From an uncultured Bacillota bacterium (GTDB lineage: Bacteria > Bacillota_I > Bacilli_A > Erysipelotrichales > Erysipelotrichaceae): DNA of 64,000 bases. Below, piece after piece: positions 17,137-25,680 of this stretch. Position 1 is the first letter of the stretch, and each line of letters begins with the position of its first letter. The notes beneath the pieces are model-generated. The model did no database searches, was not told the origin of the DNA, and saw only the letters and a list, made by a program, of their open reading frames with translations. The position numbers and the translations under genes were made by a program. Where the stretch lies: assembly GCA_949298975.1 (NCBI GenBank), contig CASFYR010000002.1, positions 1-64,000 on the forward strand. Reading direction: 5' to 3'.

Positions 17137-18047
17137 TCAGATACGCATTAACTGAAGAAAAAGATCGATTGCAAGAGATATGGCATGACGCTTTCGCTTT
17201 TGACGACGGCGGTTTTACTGATTTCTTTTTTACCGATCTTTATGATAAAGGACAGCACTATGTTTTGACCCAGGAAGAAAAGATCGCCGCGATCGCCTCG
17301 GTCTTTAAGCATGATTTTATGATTGGCGGCCGGCGGCTAAAGGTTTCAATGATCGCAGGAGTAACGACCCTGCCTCCTTACCGCAATCAGGGATTAATGA
17401 GCAGTCTTTTAAAGGAAATACTGGATCAGCTGAGCCGTCAGGATCTGCTGACGATGATTCAGGCGTATGATTCGGCGATCTATCAAAAATTCGGCTTTGA
17501 AACAGTTTATCACCGCCGCCGTTACTATTTCAATTACCGCGGATTTAACTACAGTTCGACCGACGGAATCAAAGACGAGATCGTTACAACTGATCTTTTA
17601 AAGATCTATCGCCGTTTCACCCGGCTTTTCAGCGGTTATAAGACCAGAAATACCGACTATTTTGAAACGATGCTCAGAGGGATCAAAGCGCAAAATCAAA
17701 TGATCAGGATTGTTTATGACTCTAACGGTAATCCCAAAGGATATTTTATCTATGAGCGAAACACCAAGCAGATCATTATTCATGAATGTTTATATCTTGA
17801 TGCCAGAACGCTCAATAAGATCTTATCTTACTGTTTGGCGCAAAGAGAAAATGTAATCATATATTTGAGCGAATATGAACGGATTGAACGGCTTTATCCG
17901 GGAGTGGCGTATGATACGAGCGATTATACGATGGTAAGGGTCAATGATTATCAATTATTCAATAAACTGTTTAAAAGCGAAATTACTGATCCGCTTTCGG
18001 CGATGACCATCGACAATAAACCATTATTTATGCATGAGGAGATCTAA
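17133..18047 (+). CDS. GNAT family N-acetyltransferase, Eis-like
   Basis: 304 aa. The N-terminal GNAT domain contains the acetyl-CoA loop VTTLPPYRNQGLMSSLL near residues 75-92 (Q/RxxGL/A pattern), and a second half (about 130-300) probably forms the Eis-type second GNAT/sterol-carrier-like region. Substrate unknown. It overlaps the DUF2156 gene, and the two acyl- or aminoacyl-transfer proteins may act on related substrates; this is inference. Confidence 0.83.
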   Translation: MIRYALTEEKDRLQEIWHDAFAFDDGGFTDFFFTDLYDKGQHYVLTQEEKIAAIASVFKHDFMIGGRRLKVSMIAGVTTLPPYRNQGLMSSLLKEILDQLSRQDLLTMIQAYDSAIYQKFGFETVYHRRRYYFNYRGFNYSSTDGIKDEIVTTDLLKIYRRFTRLFSGYKTRNTDYFETMLRGIKAQNQMIRIVYDSNGNPKGYFIYERNTKQIIIHECLYLDARTLNKILSYCLAQRENVIIYLSEYERIERLYPGVAYDTSDYTMVRVNDYQLFNKLFKSEITDPLSAMTIDNKPLFMHEEI

Positions 18048-18048
18048 A

Positions 18049-18867
18049 GTGAAAGAAGTTGTAATCAATAGTTTTGAAGAATTACAGAATCTGGTCTTTG
18101 AGGATTGCTTCGATCTTAAGACTAACCGTTACCGCAACAACCGGGTGTACCGGGGAGTCAGAAATAAAGATTTTAATCTTTTGACGAAACTGAACCGGGT
18201 CTGCAGCCACGATCTGACTCTGGAATCATCAATATTACGCAGTTTTCAGAAATATGGCTATACCGATGTCAAAGACTGTCAGTCATTCTGGCAAATGGTG
18301 GCAATGGGGCAGCATTACGGTTTGCCGACAAGACTTCTGGATTGGACTTATTCTCCTTTGGTAGCTGCTCATTTCGCTACGGAAGACATCTATGAATATG
18401 ATAAAGACGGTGCGATTTATTGCATTAATATGGAAGCCGGACAGGATCTTTTGCCGGATTGCCTTTTGAGTGAGCTTAAGAAAAACCGAGCCAACAGTTT
18501 TACTTTAAGTATGCTCGACGCCTGGGCTAAAAACTATGACGAACTAAAGGCGTTAAGCGATCATCCGTTTTTCTTGTTTTATGAACCGGCCTCGCAAAGC
18601 AATCGTATGACCAATCAGTACGCCCTTTTTTCCATGACTTCCGATCCGTCATACTCCCTGTTTGATCTTTTAAGCGATTCCAAGACCGATGAGCTGATCA
18701 AGATCATTATTCCCAAAGAGGTAAAACTGGAGATCCGGGACAAGCTGGATTACATCAATATTTCTGAACGATTGATCTATCCGGGACTTGACGGCATCTG
18801 TTCATGGATCACCCGCCGTTATTCTGATCTTGGCCATCGGTATAATAAAAAGAAGAAGTCTATTTGA
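18049..18867 (+). CDS. FRG domain-containing protein
   Basis: 272 aa if started at GTG 18049. AGGAG lies seven bases upstream of that GTG and inside the end of the previous gene; an ATG at 18034 overlaps the AGGAG itself and is less likely. The FRG domain (named for its F/YRG motif) is seen at about 15-110: YRGVRNKDFNLLTKLNR, then GQHYGLPTRLLDWTYSPLVAAHFA. The function of FRG proteins is not settled; several occur in phage or defence settings, but here it trails a housekeeping operon. Its 3' end overlaps the convergent gene by 8 bases. Confidence 0.85.
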   Translation: MKEVVINSFEELQNLVFEDCFDLKTNRYRNNRVYRGVRNKDFNLLTKLNRVCSHDLTLESSILRSFQKYGYTDVKDCQSFWQMVAMGQHYGLPTRLLDWTYSPLVAAHFATEDIYEYDKDGAIYCINMEAGQDLLPDCLLSELKKNRANSFTLSMLDAWAKNYDELKALSDHPFFLFYEPASQSNRMTNQYALFSMTSDPSYSLFDLLSDSKTDELIKIIIPKEVKLEIRDKLDYINISERLIYPGLDGICSWITRRYSDLGHRYNKKKKSI

Positions 18868-19372
18868 CCTCTTCTCCTAAAATCTTCTTTAAAGATTCCA
18901 AACCTTTTTCAGCGATTTTCACCGTGGTGACTTTCGCTTTTTTTATGGCTTGTTTGGTTTCTTCCTTATTCATATAATCTTCGACCTGATGATAGATCTC
19001 GTTGGCAAAAGCCTGAGCTTTAGCGCTGGTCTTCTTAAATTCTTCGGAGTTTAAAAAACGGTTGATCGCATCTTCGATATCGTTTTTTTCTTCCTTGATC
19101 CTCAACAGATCATCGATCTTGTGGATCGAATAATAAAAGGCATCATTGAAACGGGAGGTGATCCGATCTTCAAATTCTTCAAGATCAATACCGGCCGGTT
19201 CGCTTTGCGCTTCTTCGATCTTGCGGATGGCTTCGCCTAAGACTTTTGCGGTCTGATTTTTGATCTCTTTTGCCTTTTCTTTGGTAAGATCATCAGCCAT
19301 AGCGATCTCTTCTTCCCGATATCTTTGCATTCTGGCCAGTTTGGCATATAAGGCAGTTGTTTTTTCTGACAT
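18860..19372 (-). CDS. Hypothetical acidic, helical protein
   Basis: 170 aa from ATG 19372, chosen because AAAGGAG lies nine bases upstream; a longer frame to 19510 would run through the promoter of the divergent gene and has no ribosome site. The protein is rich in Glu and Lys, almost all helical (KEKAKEIKNQTAKVLGEA..., DDLLRIKEEKNDIEDAI), with no membrane segment or cysteine. Not recognised. It may be a coiled-coil stress or structural protein. Confidence 0.7.
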   Translation of the reverse strand: MSEKTTALYAKLARMQRYREEEIAMADDLTKEKAKEIKNQTAKVLGEAIRKIEEAQSEPAGIDLEEFEDRITSRFNDAFYYSIHKIDDLLRIKEEKNDIEDAINRFLNSEEFKKTSAKAQAFANEIYHQVEDYMNKEETKQAIKKAKVTTVKIAEKGLESLKKILGEEVK

Positions 19373-19426
19373 ATCAATTTGCTCCTTTATCTTCATTATA
19401 CACAGGATTGTGGCATGATGATGTGA

Positions 19427-19432
19427 TATAAT
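19427..19432 (+). promoter_or_regulatory. Extended -10 box, leaderless promoter of the 19439 acetyltransferase
   Basis: TGATATAAT with six bases (CTTGAT) to the ATG at 19439; +1 would be the A of ATG. Confidence 0.65.
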
Positions 19433-19438
19433 CTTGAT

Positions 19439-19897
19439 ATGATCGAAAAGATGAATGAGACAGATTATGAAACGGTGAAAGCCATGGCCCATAAGCTGCA
19501 GCTGCAGCATGTTAGGGGGCGGGAGGATATTTTTGATCCTGCTTATGAAGAATATAATATTGATTCGTTCCGAGAACTGGTTAATTCGGATAATAAAATG
19601 GCTTACACAGCCAAAGAAAACGGCCGTATTTTAGGTTATATCGTCGCTGAAATCATCAATTTAAAAGGAGTTTTCAAAAAGACGGTCATTGTTTATGTCA
19701 ATGATCTTTATGTGGCTGAAAAAGCCAGAGGCCGGCATATCGGCAGTTCTTTGATGGCCAGGATCGAAGAAGACGCCCGAAGAATCAAAGCGCAGCGGAT
19801 CGAACTTATGGTCTGGAGTTTTAACCAAGAGGCAATTGCCTTTTATGGGCGGTTGGGGTATGGTATCCGCAGTATGATAATGGATAAAGTGTTATAG
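19439..19897 (+). CDS. GNAT family N-acetyltransferase
   Basis: 152 aa, single GNAT domain. The acetyl-CoA-binding motif A is VYVNDLYVAEKARGRHIGSSLM near 88-109 (RGRHIG) and motif B is ELMVWSFNQEAIAFYGRLGY near 122-141, typical of small RimI- or YhbS-type acetyltransferases. Substrate unknown. The mRNA appears leaderless. Nine bases separate it from the next gene. Confidence 0.85.
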   Translation: MIEKMNETDYETVKAMAHKLQLQHVRGREDIFDPAYEEYNIDSFRELVNSDNKMAYTAKENGRILGYIVAEIINLKGVFKKTVIVYVNDLYVAEKARGRHIGSSLMARIEEDARRIKAQRIELMVWSFNQEAIAFYGRLGYGIRSMIMDKVL

Positions 19898-19906
19898 GGG
19901 ATCGTG

Positions 19907-20338
19907 ATGAAAGAATATGATTTGATTGATTATGAAGAAGTGCTGATAGCCGGTGAAAGAGCTATAGATTCGCTTAATGAGGCGCTTGAATGTATGGACA
20001 GCGCCGCTAATTGGGGGTTGTTTGATATGATCGGCGGCGGTTTTCTGGCGACGATGGTCAAAAGATCCAAGATGAAAGACGGTCAGCGCTACCTTGAGCA
20101 GGCCAAATATGATTTAGAACAGTTTAGAGATGAATTGCAGGATGTCGATCTGGATTTTTCGGTTAATATCGGTTCATTTTTAGGTATTGCCGATTATTTG
20201 TTTGATAACCTCTTTGTTGATTTTATGGTTCAGTCTAACATCAATGAAACCCGAAATAAGATCAAAAAGGCAATCGATGAGATCGAAACGATCTGCTATG
20301 ACATCCAAAAGATGTTCGGTATCGAGGATGATGAATAA
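19907..20338 (+). CDS. Conserved protein of unknown function (WGLFDMIGGG motif)
   Basis: 143 aa, all-helical. The central NWGLFDMIGGGFLATMVKRSKM segment (about 34-55) resembles a conserved motif of uncharacterised Firmicute proteins, in which WGxxDMxGGG is followed by KH/RS and a long helix. No catalytic motif is visible and the family has no known function to my knowledge. ATG 19907 is chosen over GTG 19904; GGGGA lies just upstream. It precedes the XpaC-like gene by 61 bases. Confidence 0.7.
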   Translation: MKEYDLIDYEEVLIAGERAIDSLNEALECMDSAANWGLFDMIGGGFLATMVKRSKMKDGQRYLEQAKYDLEQFRDELQDVDLDFSVNIGSFLGIADYLFDNLFVDFMVQSNINETRNKIKKAIDEIETICYDIQKMFGIEDDE

Positions 20339-20386
20339 AATCGTTCCATAGATAAGGGAAAGATATTAAATTAAATTTAAATGTAG

Positions 20387-20392
20387 TATAAT
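20387..20392 (+). promoter_or_regulatory. -10 box, leaderless promoter of the XpaC-like gene
   Basis: TATAAT with seven bases (ATTAGGC) to the ATG at 20400, so the predicted leader is none or a single base. It probably drives the four-gene set up to 24067. Confidence 0.6.
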
Positions 20393-20399
20393 ATTAGGC

Positions 20400-21359
20400 A
20401 TGAAAGACGGAAACAGCTTTATTGGTTTAATATTTTTTATCGTATTTTTTGGGGGTTTTGTCGGACCGATGTTCGGCTTGTTTTTTGAATTGGTTCCGCT
20501 GATCATATTTATCTTTATTATTTCCCGGGTGATTAAGGCAGTTTCGCAGGAATCCAAAACGACCAGACGGAATAATCGCCGTAAAAGCAGCAATACTAAC
20601 CGTTATACGGTCAATCGTTACGATATGTCAAATAAGGATCTCACTAAGATCGATGATAAACTGCGGGCATATTTTGCCGATAACTACGAATTGCCGATTT
20701 TTGATGATATTGTCTTGGTGCCCAAGGGCGGCAAATACCGGGCTTTTGAAGAACTTTATATCGCCAAGGGCGGCGAGACGATCATGTCTTTGAAAGAGTT
20801 CGGCGATAGTTATCCCTCAACTCATAGCAAGATAACTTCTTTGCTTTTGCTGTTTGCCAAAGGCGACGATATGCCTAAAAAAGAAGAAACCCCGGCAAGA
20901 CAGCCAAAGGTCAAAAAGCCTCAATCCAAAGCGGCGATGTATATCGAAAAGATCAGTGATCTGAATATCGCGATCCCTCAAGAAGAGATCACGACCGGGT
21001 TAGAGCAAACCTGTACTCTTTTAAAACAGATCGATATTTCAACAAGCGGTGAAGACGATAATATTCTGGATAAGCTTTATGAATATTATCTGCCGATCTT
21101 GATCAAGATTTTAGAAAATTATAAAGGTCTGCTTGATGCCGGAGCCAAAGGCGATGAGTTTAAAAAGTGTGAAGATCAGCTGATCAAGACGATCCTTTTG
21201 ATCAACGAAGCTTTAAAAACGATCAACAATACGATCCATGAAGATGATTTTATGAACCTGTCAGCCGATATAACTACGCTTCAGTCGCTGCTGAAAAAGG
21301 ACGGTTTGGTTAAAGAAGGTTCAATTTACAGTGAAAGCGGTAAAGATGATGAGCAATAA
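20400..21359 (+). CDS. XpaC-like (5-bromo-4-chloroindolyl phosphate hydrolysis family) membrane protein
   Basis: 319 aa. Two membrane segments at about 5-46, a basic linker (SKTTRRNNRRKSSNTNR), a middle domain (about 75-160, FDDIVLVPKGGKYRAFEELYIA) and a C-terminal helical domain (about 180-310). The last part (YEYYLPILIKILENYKGLL...INEALKTINNTIHEDDFMNLSADITTLQSLLKKDG) matches the XpaC pattern. XpaC-type genes usually sit beside telA (toxic anion resistance); here the partner is a tandem AAA+ ATPase instead. Function is unknown. First gene of a leaderless transcript. Confidence 0.75.
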   Translation: MKDGNSFIGLIFFIVFFGGFVGPMFGLFFELVPLIIFIFIISRVIKAVSQESKTTRRNNRRKSSNTNRYTVNRYDMSNKDLTKIDDKLRAYFADNYELPIFDDIVLVPKGGKYRAFEELYIAKGGETIMSLKEFGDSYPSTHSKITSLLLLFAKGDDMPKKEETPARQPKVKKPQSKAAMYIEKISDLNIAIPQEEITTGLEQTCTLLKQIDISTSGEDDNILDKLYEYYLPILIKILENYKGLLDAGAKGDEFKKCEDQLIKTILLINEALKTINNTIHEDDFMNLSADITTLQSLLKKDGLVKEGSIYSESGKDDEQ

Positions 21360-21873
21360 AAAGACCGAAAAATTCGATGAGATCGATAAAATGTTTGAAA
21401 ACCTGCAGAAAGCCAATGACGAAACAGTGGATTCTTTTAAGCAGCGTTTAAACGAAAATAAGAAAAGCCAAGTCAACCTGTCCGATCTTAATACCAAAAT
21501 GCGCAAGACGATGATGGTGAAAAGACCGGTTGTTCCCGATCGGATCGATGTGGACTTCAATACCCGTTATGACTATTTTTTGTATCTGATCCAAAATGTC
21601 AATTACGGTTCATCCAACTCGGAAAACTATGTTATCGGTCATCGTCGGGCATTAAACAAATATTTATGCGAAGCTGATCGCAACCCGACAGATCTTTCGC
21701 TTTGCGAAGCGGCAATCAGCGACGAGATCCATAGCATGCTTAACCGTTCCAAGACTTCTTTGGATACCAAAGGCTATTTTGATGGTTTAAACTATGTACA
21801 TAAGTCTTTGCGCAAATCCAAGGAAATCATGGCGGAGCGAATCAATAATATACTGAAAAGAGAATTGAATTAA
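21346..21873 (+). CDS. Hypothetical soluble protein of the XpaC-AAA cluster
   Basis: 175 aa (ATG 21346 or 21349), starting inside the previous gene. A coiled N-terminus (KTEKFDEIDKMFENLQKANDE) is followed by a mixed domain with NTRYDYFLYLIQNVNYG and a helical end. No family recognised. Its stop and the ATG of the ATPase overlap by one base (TTAATGG), so the ATPase is translationally coupled to it; it is a good candidate for an adaptor or substrate of that ATPase. Confidence 0.75.
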   Translation: MMSNKKTEKFDEIDKMFENLQKANDETVDSFKQRLNENKKSQVNLSDLNTKMRKTMMVKRPVVPDRIDVDFNTRYDYFLYLIQNVNYGSSNSENYVIGHRRALNKYLCEADRNPTDLSLCEAAISDEIHSMLNRSKTSLDTKGYFDGLNYVHKSLRKSKEIMAERINNILKRELN

Positions 21874-23885
21874 TGGTTAATAAAGAAAAAGAAAGACTGA
21901 TGGCCGAACTGTTCGGTAAAAAAAGAGATCTTACTTTTGATGCGGTCGATGTGCTGGGATCGTCATCCGGTGAACTGGAACGGATCATCAAGGAGAATAA
22001 AAGATCAATTGCTTCCCTGAAAGATCAGGTGGACGAAAAAACCGTTGCCAAGATCGATAATGAAGTGAGGAAGGATTTTAATCTGGCCTCCCTGAAACAA
22101 GAATTGGAAAGCGATCTGGCGGTTAAACTGGAAGTGCCCGAAACGGTTTCGACCGGCAAAGCCTCGCGTGAGGTATTTGAAAAGATCAATGCCGGGCTCA
22201 ATGATCTGGTGCTGGGGCAAAAAGAGGCCTGCAAGGCTATGACGATCGCTTTTAGAAGACCTTATGTTACCGGATATGATGTCAATAAGATCAAAAACAG
22301 TATCATTCTGACCGGGTCAAACGGCAGCGGCCGCCATCTTTTGATCAGAAGCATGGCTGCGCTTTTAAAACAGCATGGTTTAACGACAAGCGATGAGATC
22401 GCTTATCTTGATATGCGGGAATACACTTCACCCAGCAGTGAAGCTTTGTTTTTGCAGGATCTTTATGTCGCTTTATCCGGTAAAGCGCCGATTGTAATCA
22501 TTGAACATATGGAAGAAGGCCATGCCCTGTTTAACCGGATGATCGCTGAACTGGTGGTAAACGGCGAACTGAAACTCAATCAGCGTTATATCTTCAAAAA
22601 CGGCCACCTCGCTTTAGCCAGCGGCAATCTGACCAAAGAAGTGATCGATTCGCTAAGCGGCAACGCCAAGACCTTGGTTTTTATTTCGGAAAACTCCGAA
22701 GGCAAGATGCTGGATATTTTTGGCAAATCCTTTATGGATAAGATTGCCGACCGGATCAGAACGGTATATCTTGATGAGAAATCGCTCGATAAGATCATTG
22801 ATAAGATCATTGCCGAGCTGATCAGGCGCTGCCATGATAAACTGGAGATCGAAGTTTTGATCGATGATTCGATCAAAGAATATCTTTTACGGCACTACAG
22901 CCCTAACGACGGGGTTGATTCAATAACCCCTCTGATCAAAAAAATGTACGACGAGCTGGTCGATATCGCACTTAAACAGGATGATTTTAATTCACTGGTC
23001 ATTCGTTATGATGAGGGGATCAAAGTGATCATTGACAAGGATGAGATCGGTTTGGATCTTGAAGATGACAATAGTTTCGAGCGGGCGGAAATCGACAGGG
23101 AACTGGCAGAAATCGTCGGTTTAAAACCGGTCAAAGAATATCTTTTGAGTTTAGAAGATCATTTGAAAGTGTCACGGCTGCGCAAAGCCAAAGGACTTAA
23201 AACGACCGAGGTTTCCAAGCACATGATCTTTACCGGCAATCCGGGAACCGGCAAGACAACGATTGCCCGGCTGGTATCGCGGATGATGAAGGCTTGCGGT
23301 ATTTTAAAGCAGGGTCAGCTGGTTGAAGTTACCCGTGCTGATCTTGTCGCTAAATACGTTGGACAGACGGCGCCGTTAGTGATGGATGTCGTTAAAAGCG
23401 CGTTAGGCGGCGTATTGTTTATTGATGAAGCCTATTCGCTGTATCGGGGCAAAGATGATTCGTTTGGTCTTGAGGCGATCGATACGCTGGTCAAAGCGAT
23501 GGAAGATCACCGTGACGATCTGATCGTGATTTTGGCCGGTTATTCTAAAGAAATGCAAATTTTCTTAGATGCCAACAGCGGTCTTAAATCGCGTTTTGCC
23601 AATATCATTAATTTTCCTGATTATACCGGCAAAGAGCTGGCTTTGATCGCGGAATCGATAGCTAAAAGCAAGGATTACCGGATCGAGGATAAAGCCTTGC
23701 CGGCCTTGATCGCTTATTTTGACAAGATCCAGTCTTCTAAAGACACCACCAGCGGCAATGGCCGTTTGGCCCGTAATTTAGTTGAAGAAGCGATTCTTAA
23801 CCAGTCAAAAAGGGTATTGGAAGATGAGACGGCAGCGATCGATCTTTTGATCCTGGCTGACTTTGATCTGCGGGAGGAATTATGA
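21873..23885 (+). CDS. Tandem AAA+ ATPase: degenerate ClpA/B-like module plus CbbX/SpoVK-like module
   Basis: 670 aa. The first ATPase module (about 105-370) looks ClpA/B-like (LVLGQKEACKAMTIAFRRP) but its P-loop reads TGSNGSGRH, with Arg in place of the essential Lys, and its Walker B reads IVIIEHMEE without the usual DE. It is probably inactive. The second module (about 405-665) is of the CbbX/SpoVK type with an intact P-loop TGNPGTGKTT, the conserved ADLVAKYVGQTA, Walker B GGVLFIDEAYSLY and arginine finger region GLKSRFANII. The protein probably remodels another protein; the genes on either side are membrane proteins, so it may work at the membrane. Confidence 0.85.
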   Translation: MVNKEKERLMAELFGKKRDLTFDAVDVLGSSSGELERIIKENKRSIASLKDQVDEKTVAKIDNEVRKDFNLASLKQELESDLAVKLEVPETVSTGKASREVFEKINAGLNDLVLGQKEACKAMTIAFRRPYVTGYDVNKIKNSIILTGSNGSGRHLLIRSMAALLKQHGLTTSDEIAYLDMREYTSPSSEALFLQDLYVALSGKAPIVIIEHMEEGHALFNRMIAELVVNGELKLNQRYIFKNGHLALASGNLTKEVIDSLSGNAKTLVFISENSEGKMLDIFGKSFMDKIADRIRTVYLDEKSLDKIIDKIIAELIRRCHDKLEIEVLIDDSIKEYLLRHYSPNDGVDSITPLIKKMYDELVDIALKQDDFNSLVIRYDEGIKVIIDKDEIGLDLEDDNSFERAEIDRELAEIVGLKPVKEYLLSLEDHLKVSRLRKAKGLKTTEVSKHMIFTGNPGTGKTTIARLVSRMMKACGILKQGQLVEVTRADLVAKYVGQTAPLVMDVVKSALGGVLFIDEAYSLYRGKDDSFGLEAIDTLVKAMEDHRDDLIVILAGYSKEMQIFLDANSGLKSRFANIINFPDYTGKELALIAESIAKSKDYRIEDKALPALIAYFDKIQSSKDTTSGNGRLARNLVEEAILNQSKRVLEDETAAIDLLILADFDLREEL

Positions 23886-24067
23886 AAAAAGCCGGAATTT
23901 TTATCGCATTATTATTAGTTAATATCGTCGTTTTATTGATCGCGTTTATTTTGGGCGATCAGTTGGCGGATATCGTCTTATACGGTTTATTGTTTTATGT
24001 GATGATATCGACGCCGATCTATCTTTATTTACAGCTTAAAAGTATTCAAAAAATGGCTAAGAAATAA
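23882..24067 (+). CDS. Tiny two-segment membrane protein
   Basis: 61 aa, two membrane segments (about 4-26 and 30-50) and a basic end (KSIQKMAKK). The ATGA overlap with the ATPase stop couples them. Not recognised; possibly a membrane anchor for the ATPase complex. Confidence 0.75.
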   Translation: MKKAGIFIALLLVNIVVLLIAFILGDQLADIVLYGLLFYVMISTPIYLYLQLKSIQKMAKK

Positions 24068-24092
24068 ACAGACTGCGGTCTGTTTATTGTTA
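24066..24092 (+). terminator. Terminator of the XpaC-AAA cluster
   Basis: AAACAGAC (24066-24073), loop TGCG, GTCTGTTT (24078-24085), then ATTGTTATTT. Confidence 0.85.
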
Positions 24093-24108
24093 TTTGAAAG
24101 GAGAGTTT

Positions 24109-24942
24109 ATGCCAGGACTGATCTTGGAAGGCGGTTCGTTCAGAACGGCTTTTACTTTGGGAGTGATTGATGTTTTAATCAAAAACGAGATCTATTTTCC
24201 TTATATTATCGGTGTATCTGCCGGGGCTTGCGCTGCATCGTCATATATGTCAAAACAATATTACCGCGGGATCGATATTTTTTTAAAGTACCGCAACAGC
24301 AAAGAATACCAGAGCATTTACAATCTGGCCAAGGATAAAAGCTTATTTGGCATCAAATATATTTATGAAGATCTGCCCAATAGGATCTATCCTTTTGATT
24401 ACGACGCTTTTAAGCATTATCCCGGTGATCTGGAAGTCGTAGTCACTGACGCATATACAGGAAAAGCCGCCTATCTGGATGGCAAAGGCTTCGATTATCA
24501 TAACGAACAGTTTATTGCCACCTGTTCCCTGCCGGGGATCTTTCCCGGAGTTAAACTCAACGGCACTCTCTATTTTGACGGCGGAATAGCCGATTCCATT
24601 CCGCTTGCCCGGGCGATCGATCAAGGTCATGAAAAGAATCTTGTCGTACTGACCAGAACAAAAGATTATATCAAGACCCTTGATACCAAAACCAAATTGA
24701 TGGCCCGTACACTGGCTCATAAATATCCTAAACTGGCTGAAGCGATGAACGAACGCTATATCATGTACAATAAAGAGAGGGAATTGCTTGATCAGGAAAT
24801 AAAGGACGGCAGAGCCCTGGCGATCTATCCTTCACATGAATACAATGATATCGAACCGAATGACGAACGTCTTCTGGCAGCCTATAATGACGGAATGGAG
24901 CAGGCAGTTAAGTCTTTGAGATCCATAAGGGCATTATTTTAA
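24109..24942 (+). CDS. Patatin-like phospholipase
   Basis: 277 aa from ATG 24109, which has GAAAGGAGA seven bases before it; an upstream ATG at 24094 overlaps that site. All patatin motifs are present: oxyanion loop GGSFRTAFTLG (7-17), nucleophile GVSAGACAAS near 40-49 (Ser42) and the DGG of the Asp dyad (FDGGIADSIP near 165). YjjU/RssA-like bacterial patatins hydrolyse lipid acyl esters. It has no signal peptide. It is flanked upstream by a terminator and downstream by a separate promoter, so it stands alone. Confidence 0.93.
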   Translation: MPGLILEGGSFRTAFTLGVIDVLIKNEIYFPYIIGVSAGACAASSYMSKQYYRGIDIFLKYRNSKEYQSIYNLAKDKSLFGIKYIYEDLPNRIYPFDYDAFKHYPGDLEVVVTDAYTGKAAYLDGKGFDYHNEQFIATCSLPGIFPGVKLNGTLYFDGGIADSIPLARAIDQGHEKNLVVLTRTKDYIKTLDTKTKLMARTLAHKYPKLAEAMNERYIMYNKERELLDQEIKDGRALAIYPSHEYNDIEPNDERLLAAYNDGMEQAVKSLRSIRALF

Positions 24943-24972
24943 CAGTTCGTTGATTTATGATGTCTTTTTATC

Positions 24973-24978
24973 TATAAT
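24973..24978 (+). promoter_or_regulatory. -10 box, near-leaderless promoter of the glycosyltransferase/rhamnose operon
   Basis: TATAAT with ten bases to the ATG at 24989, giving a predicted leader of about four bases and no ribosome site. This is the only clear promoter before rfbA. Confidence 0.5.
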
Positions 24979-24988
24979 TAAGTTGTTT

Positions 24989-25678
24989 ATGGATAAAAAA
25001 GTATTAATTGTAATTCCAGCATATAACGAGGCAATGAACATCGTTAGTACCATGGAAGATATTCGCAAGCATGCTTCTTGTTATGATTATGTAATAGTTA
25101 ATGACGGTTCCCTCGATAATACTTTAGATATTATTCGCAAACATGACTATAATTGTATTGATTCAATTGTTAATCTGGGATTGTTTGGAGCAGTACAAAC
25201 CGGTTTTCGTTATGCTTATGAGAATGGTTATGATATCGCAATACAATTTGACGGTGATGGGCAGCATAAAGCTGAAGTTTTACCTAAATTAGTGGAAGGG
25301 ATGAATGAAGGAGTTAATATTGTTATTGGATCGCGCTTTGTTAAAGCGAAAAAACCTTTTACGGCCCGAATGATCGGCAGCAGATTGATAGCCGCCGCCA
25401 TTTGGATGGTTACCGGCAAAAAGATCAGTGACCCTACCAGCGGACTTCGGGCTTATGATCGGGAAGCGCTTAAAGAATATGCGTATGGAACCAACAATCC
25501 ACCGGAACCGGATACTCTGGTTTTCATGCTGCGCAAAGGAAAAAGAATAAAAGAAGTCCAGGCGACTATGCGTGAACGGATTCATGGAGAGTCATATTTG
25601 AATTTGAGTAATACAGTCAAGTATATGAGCCGGGTCCTGCTTTCAATCTTTTTGATACAGCCTTTTAGAAGGAGATGA
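24989..25678 (+). CDS. Family 2 glycosyltransferase (dolichol-phosphate mannosyltransferase-like)
   Basis: 229 aa from ATG 24989. GT-A fold: LIVIPAYNEAMNI (about 5-18), nucleotide-sugar metal motif QFDGDGQHK (about 85-93, DGD in place of DxD) and the acceptor motif SGLRAYDRE near 150. No membrane segment of the flippase kind is seen. It is followed two bases later by a DUF2304 membrane protein, a standard pairing in which the two together transfer a sugar to a lipid carrier. Probable role in cell-surface polysaccharide synthesis. Confidence 0.93.
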   Translation: MDKKVLIVIPAYNEAMNIVSTMEDIRKHASCYDYVIVNDGSLDNTLDIIRKHDYNCIDSIVNLGLFGAVQTGFRYAYENGYDIAIQFDGDGQHKAEVLPKLVEGMNEGVNIVIGSRFVKAKKPFTARMIGSRLIAAAIWMVTGKKISDPTSGLRAYDREALKEYAYGTNNPPEPDTLVFMLRKGKRIKEVQATMRERIHGESYLNLSNTVKYMSRVLLSIFLIQPFRRR

Positions 25679-25680
25679 GG

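Noticed and set aside
19373-19510. N-terminal extension of the minus-strand 170-aa protein to 19510
   Set aside because: It runs over the promoter and start of the divergent GNAT gene; the ATG at 19372 has a good ribosome site.
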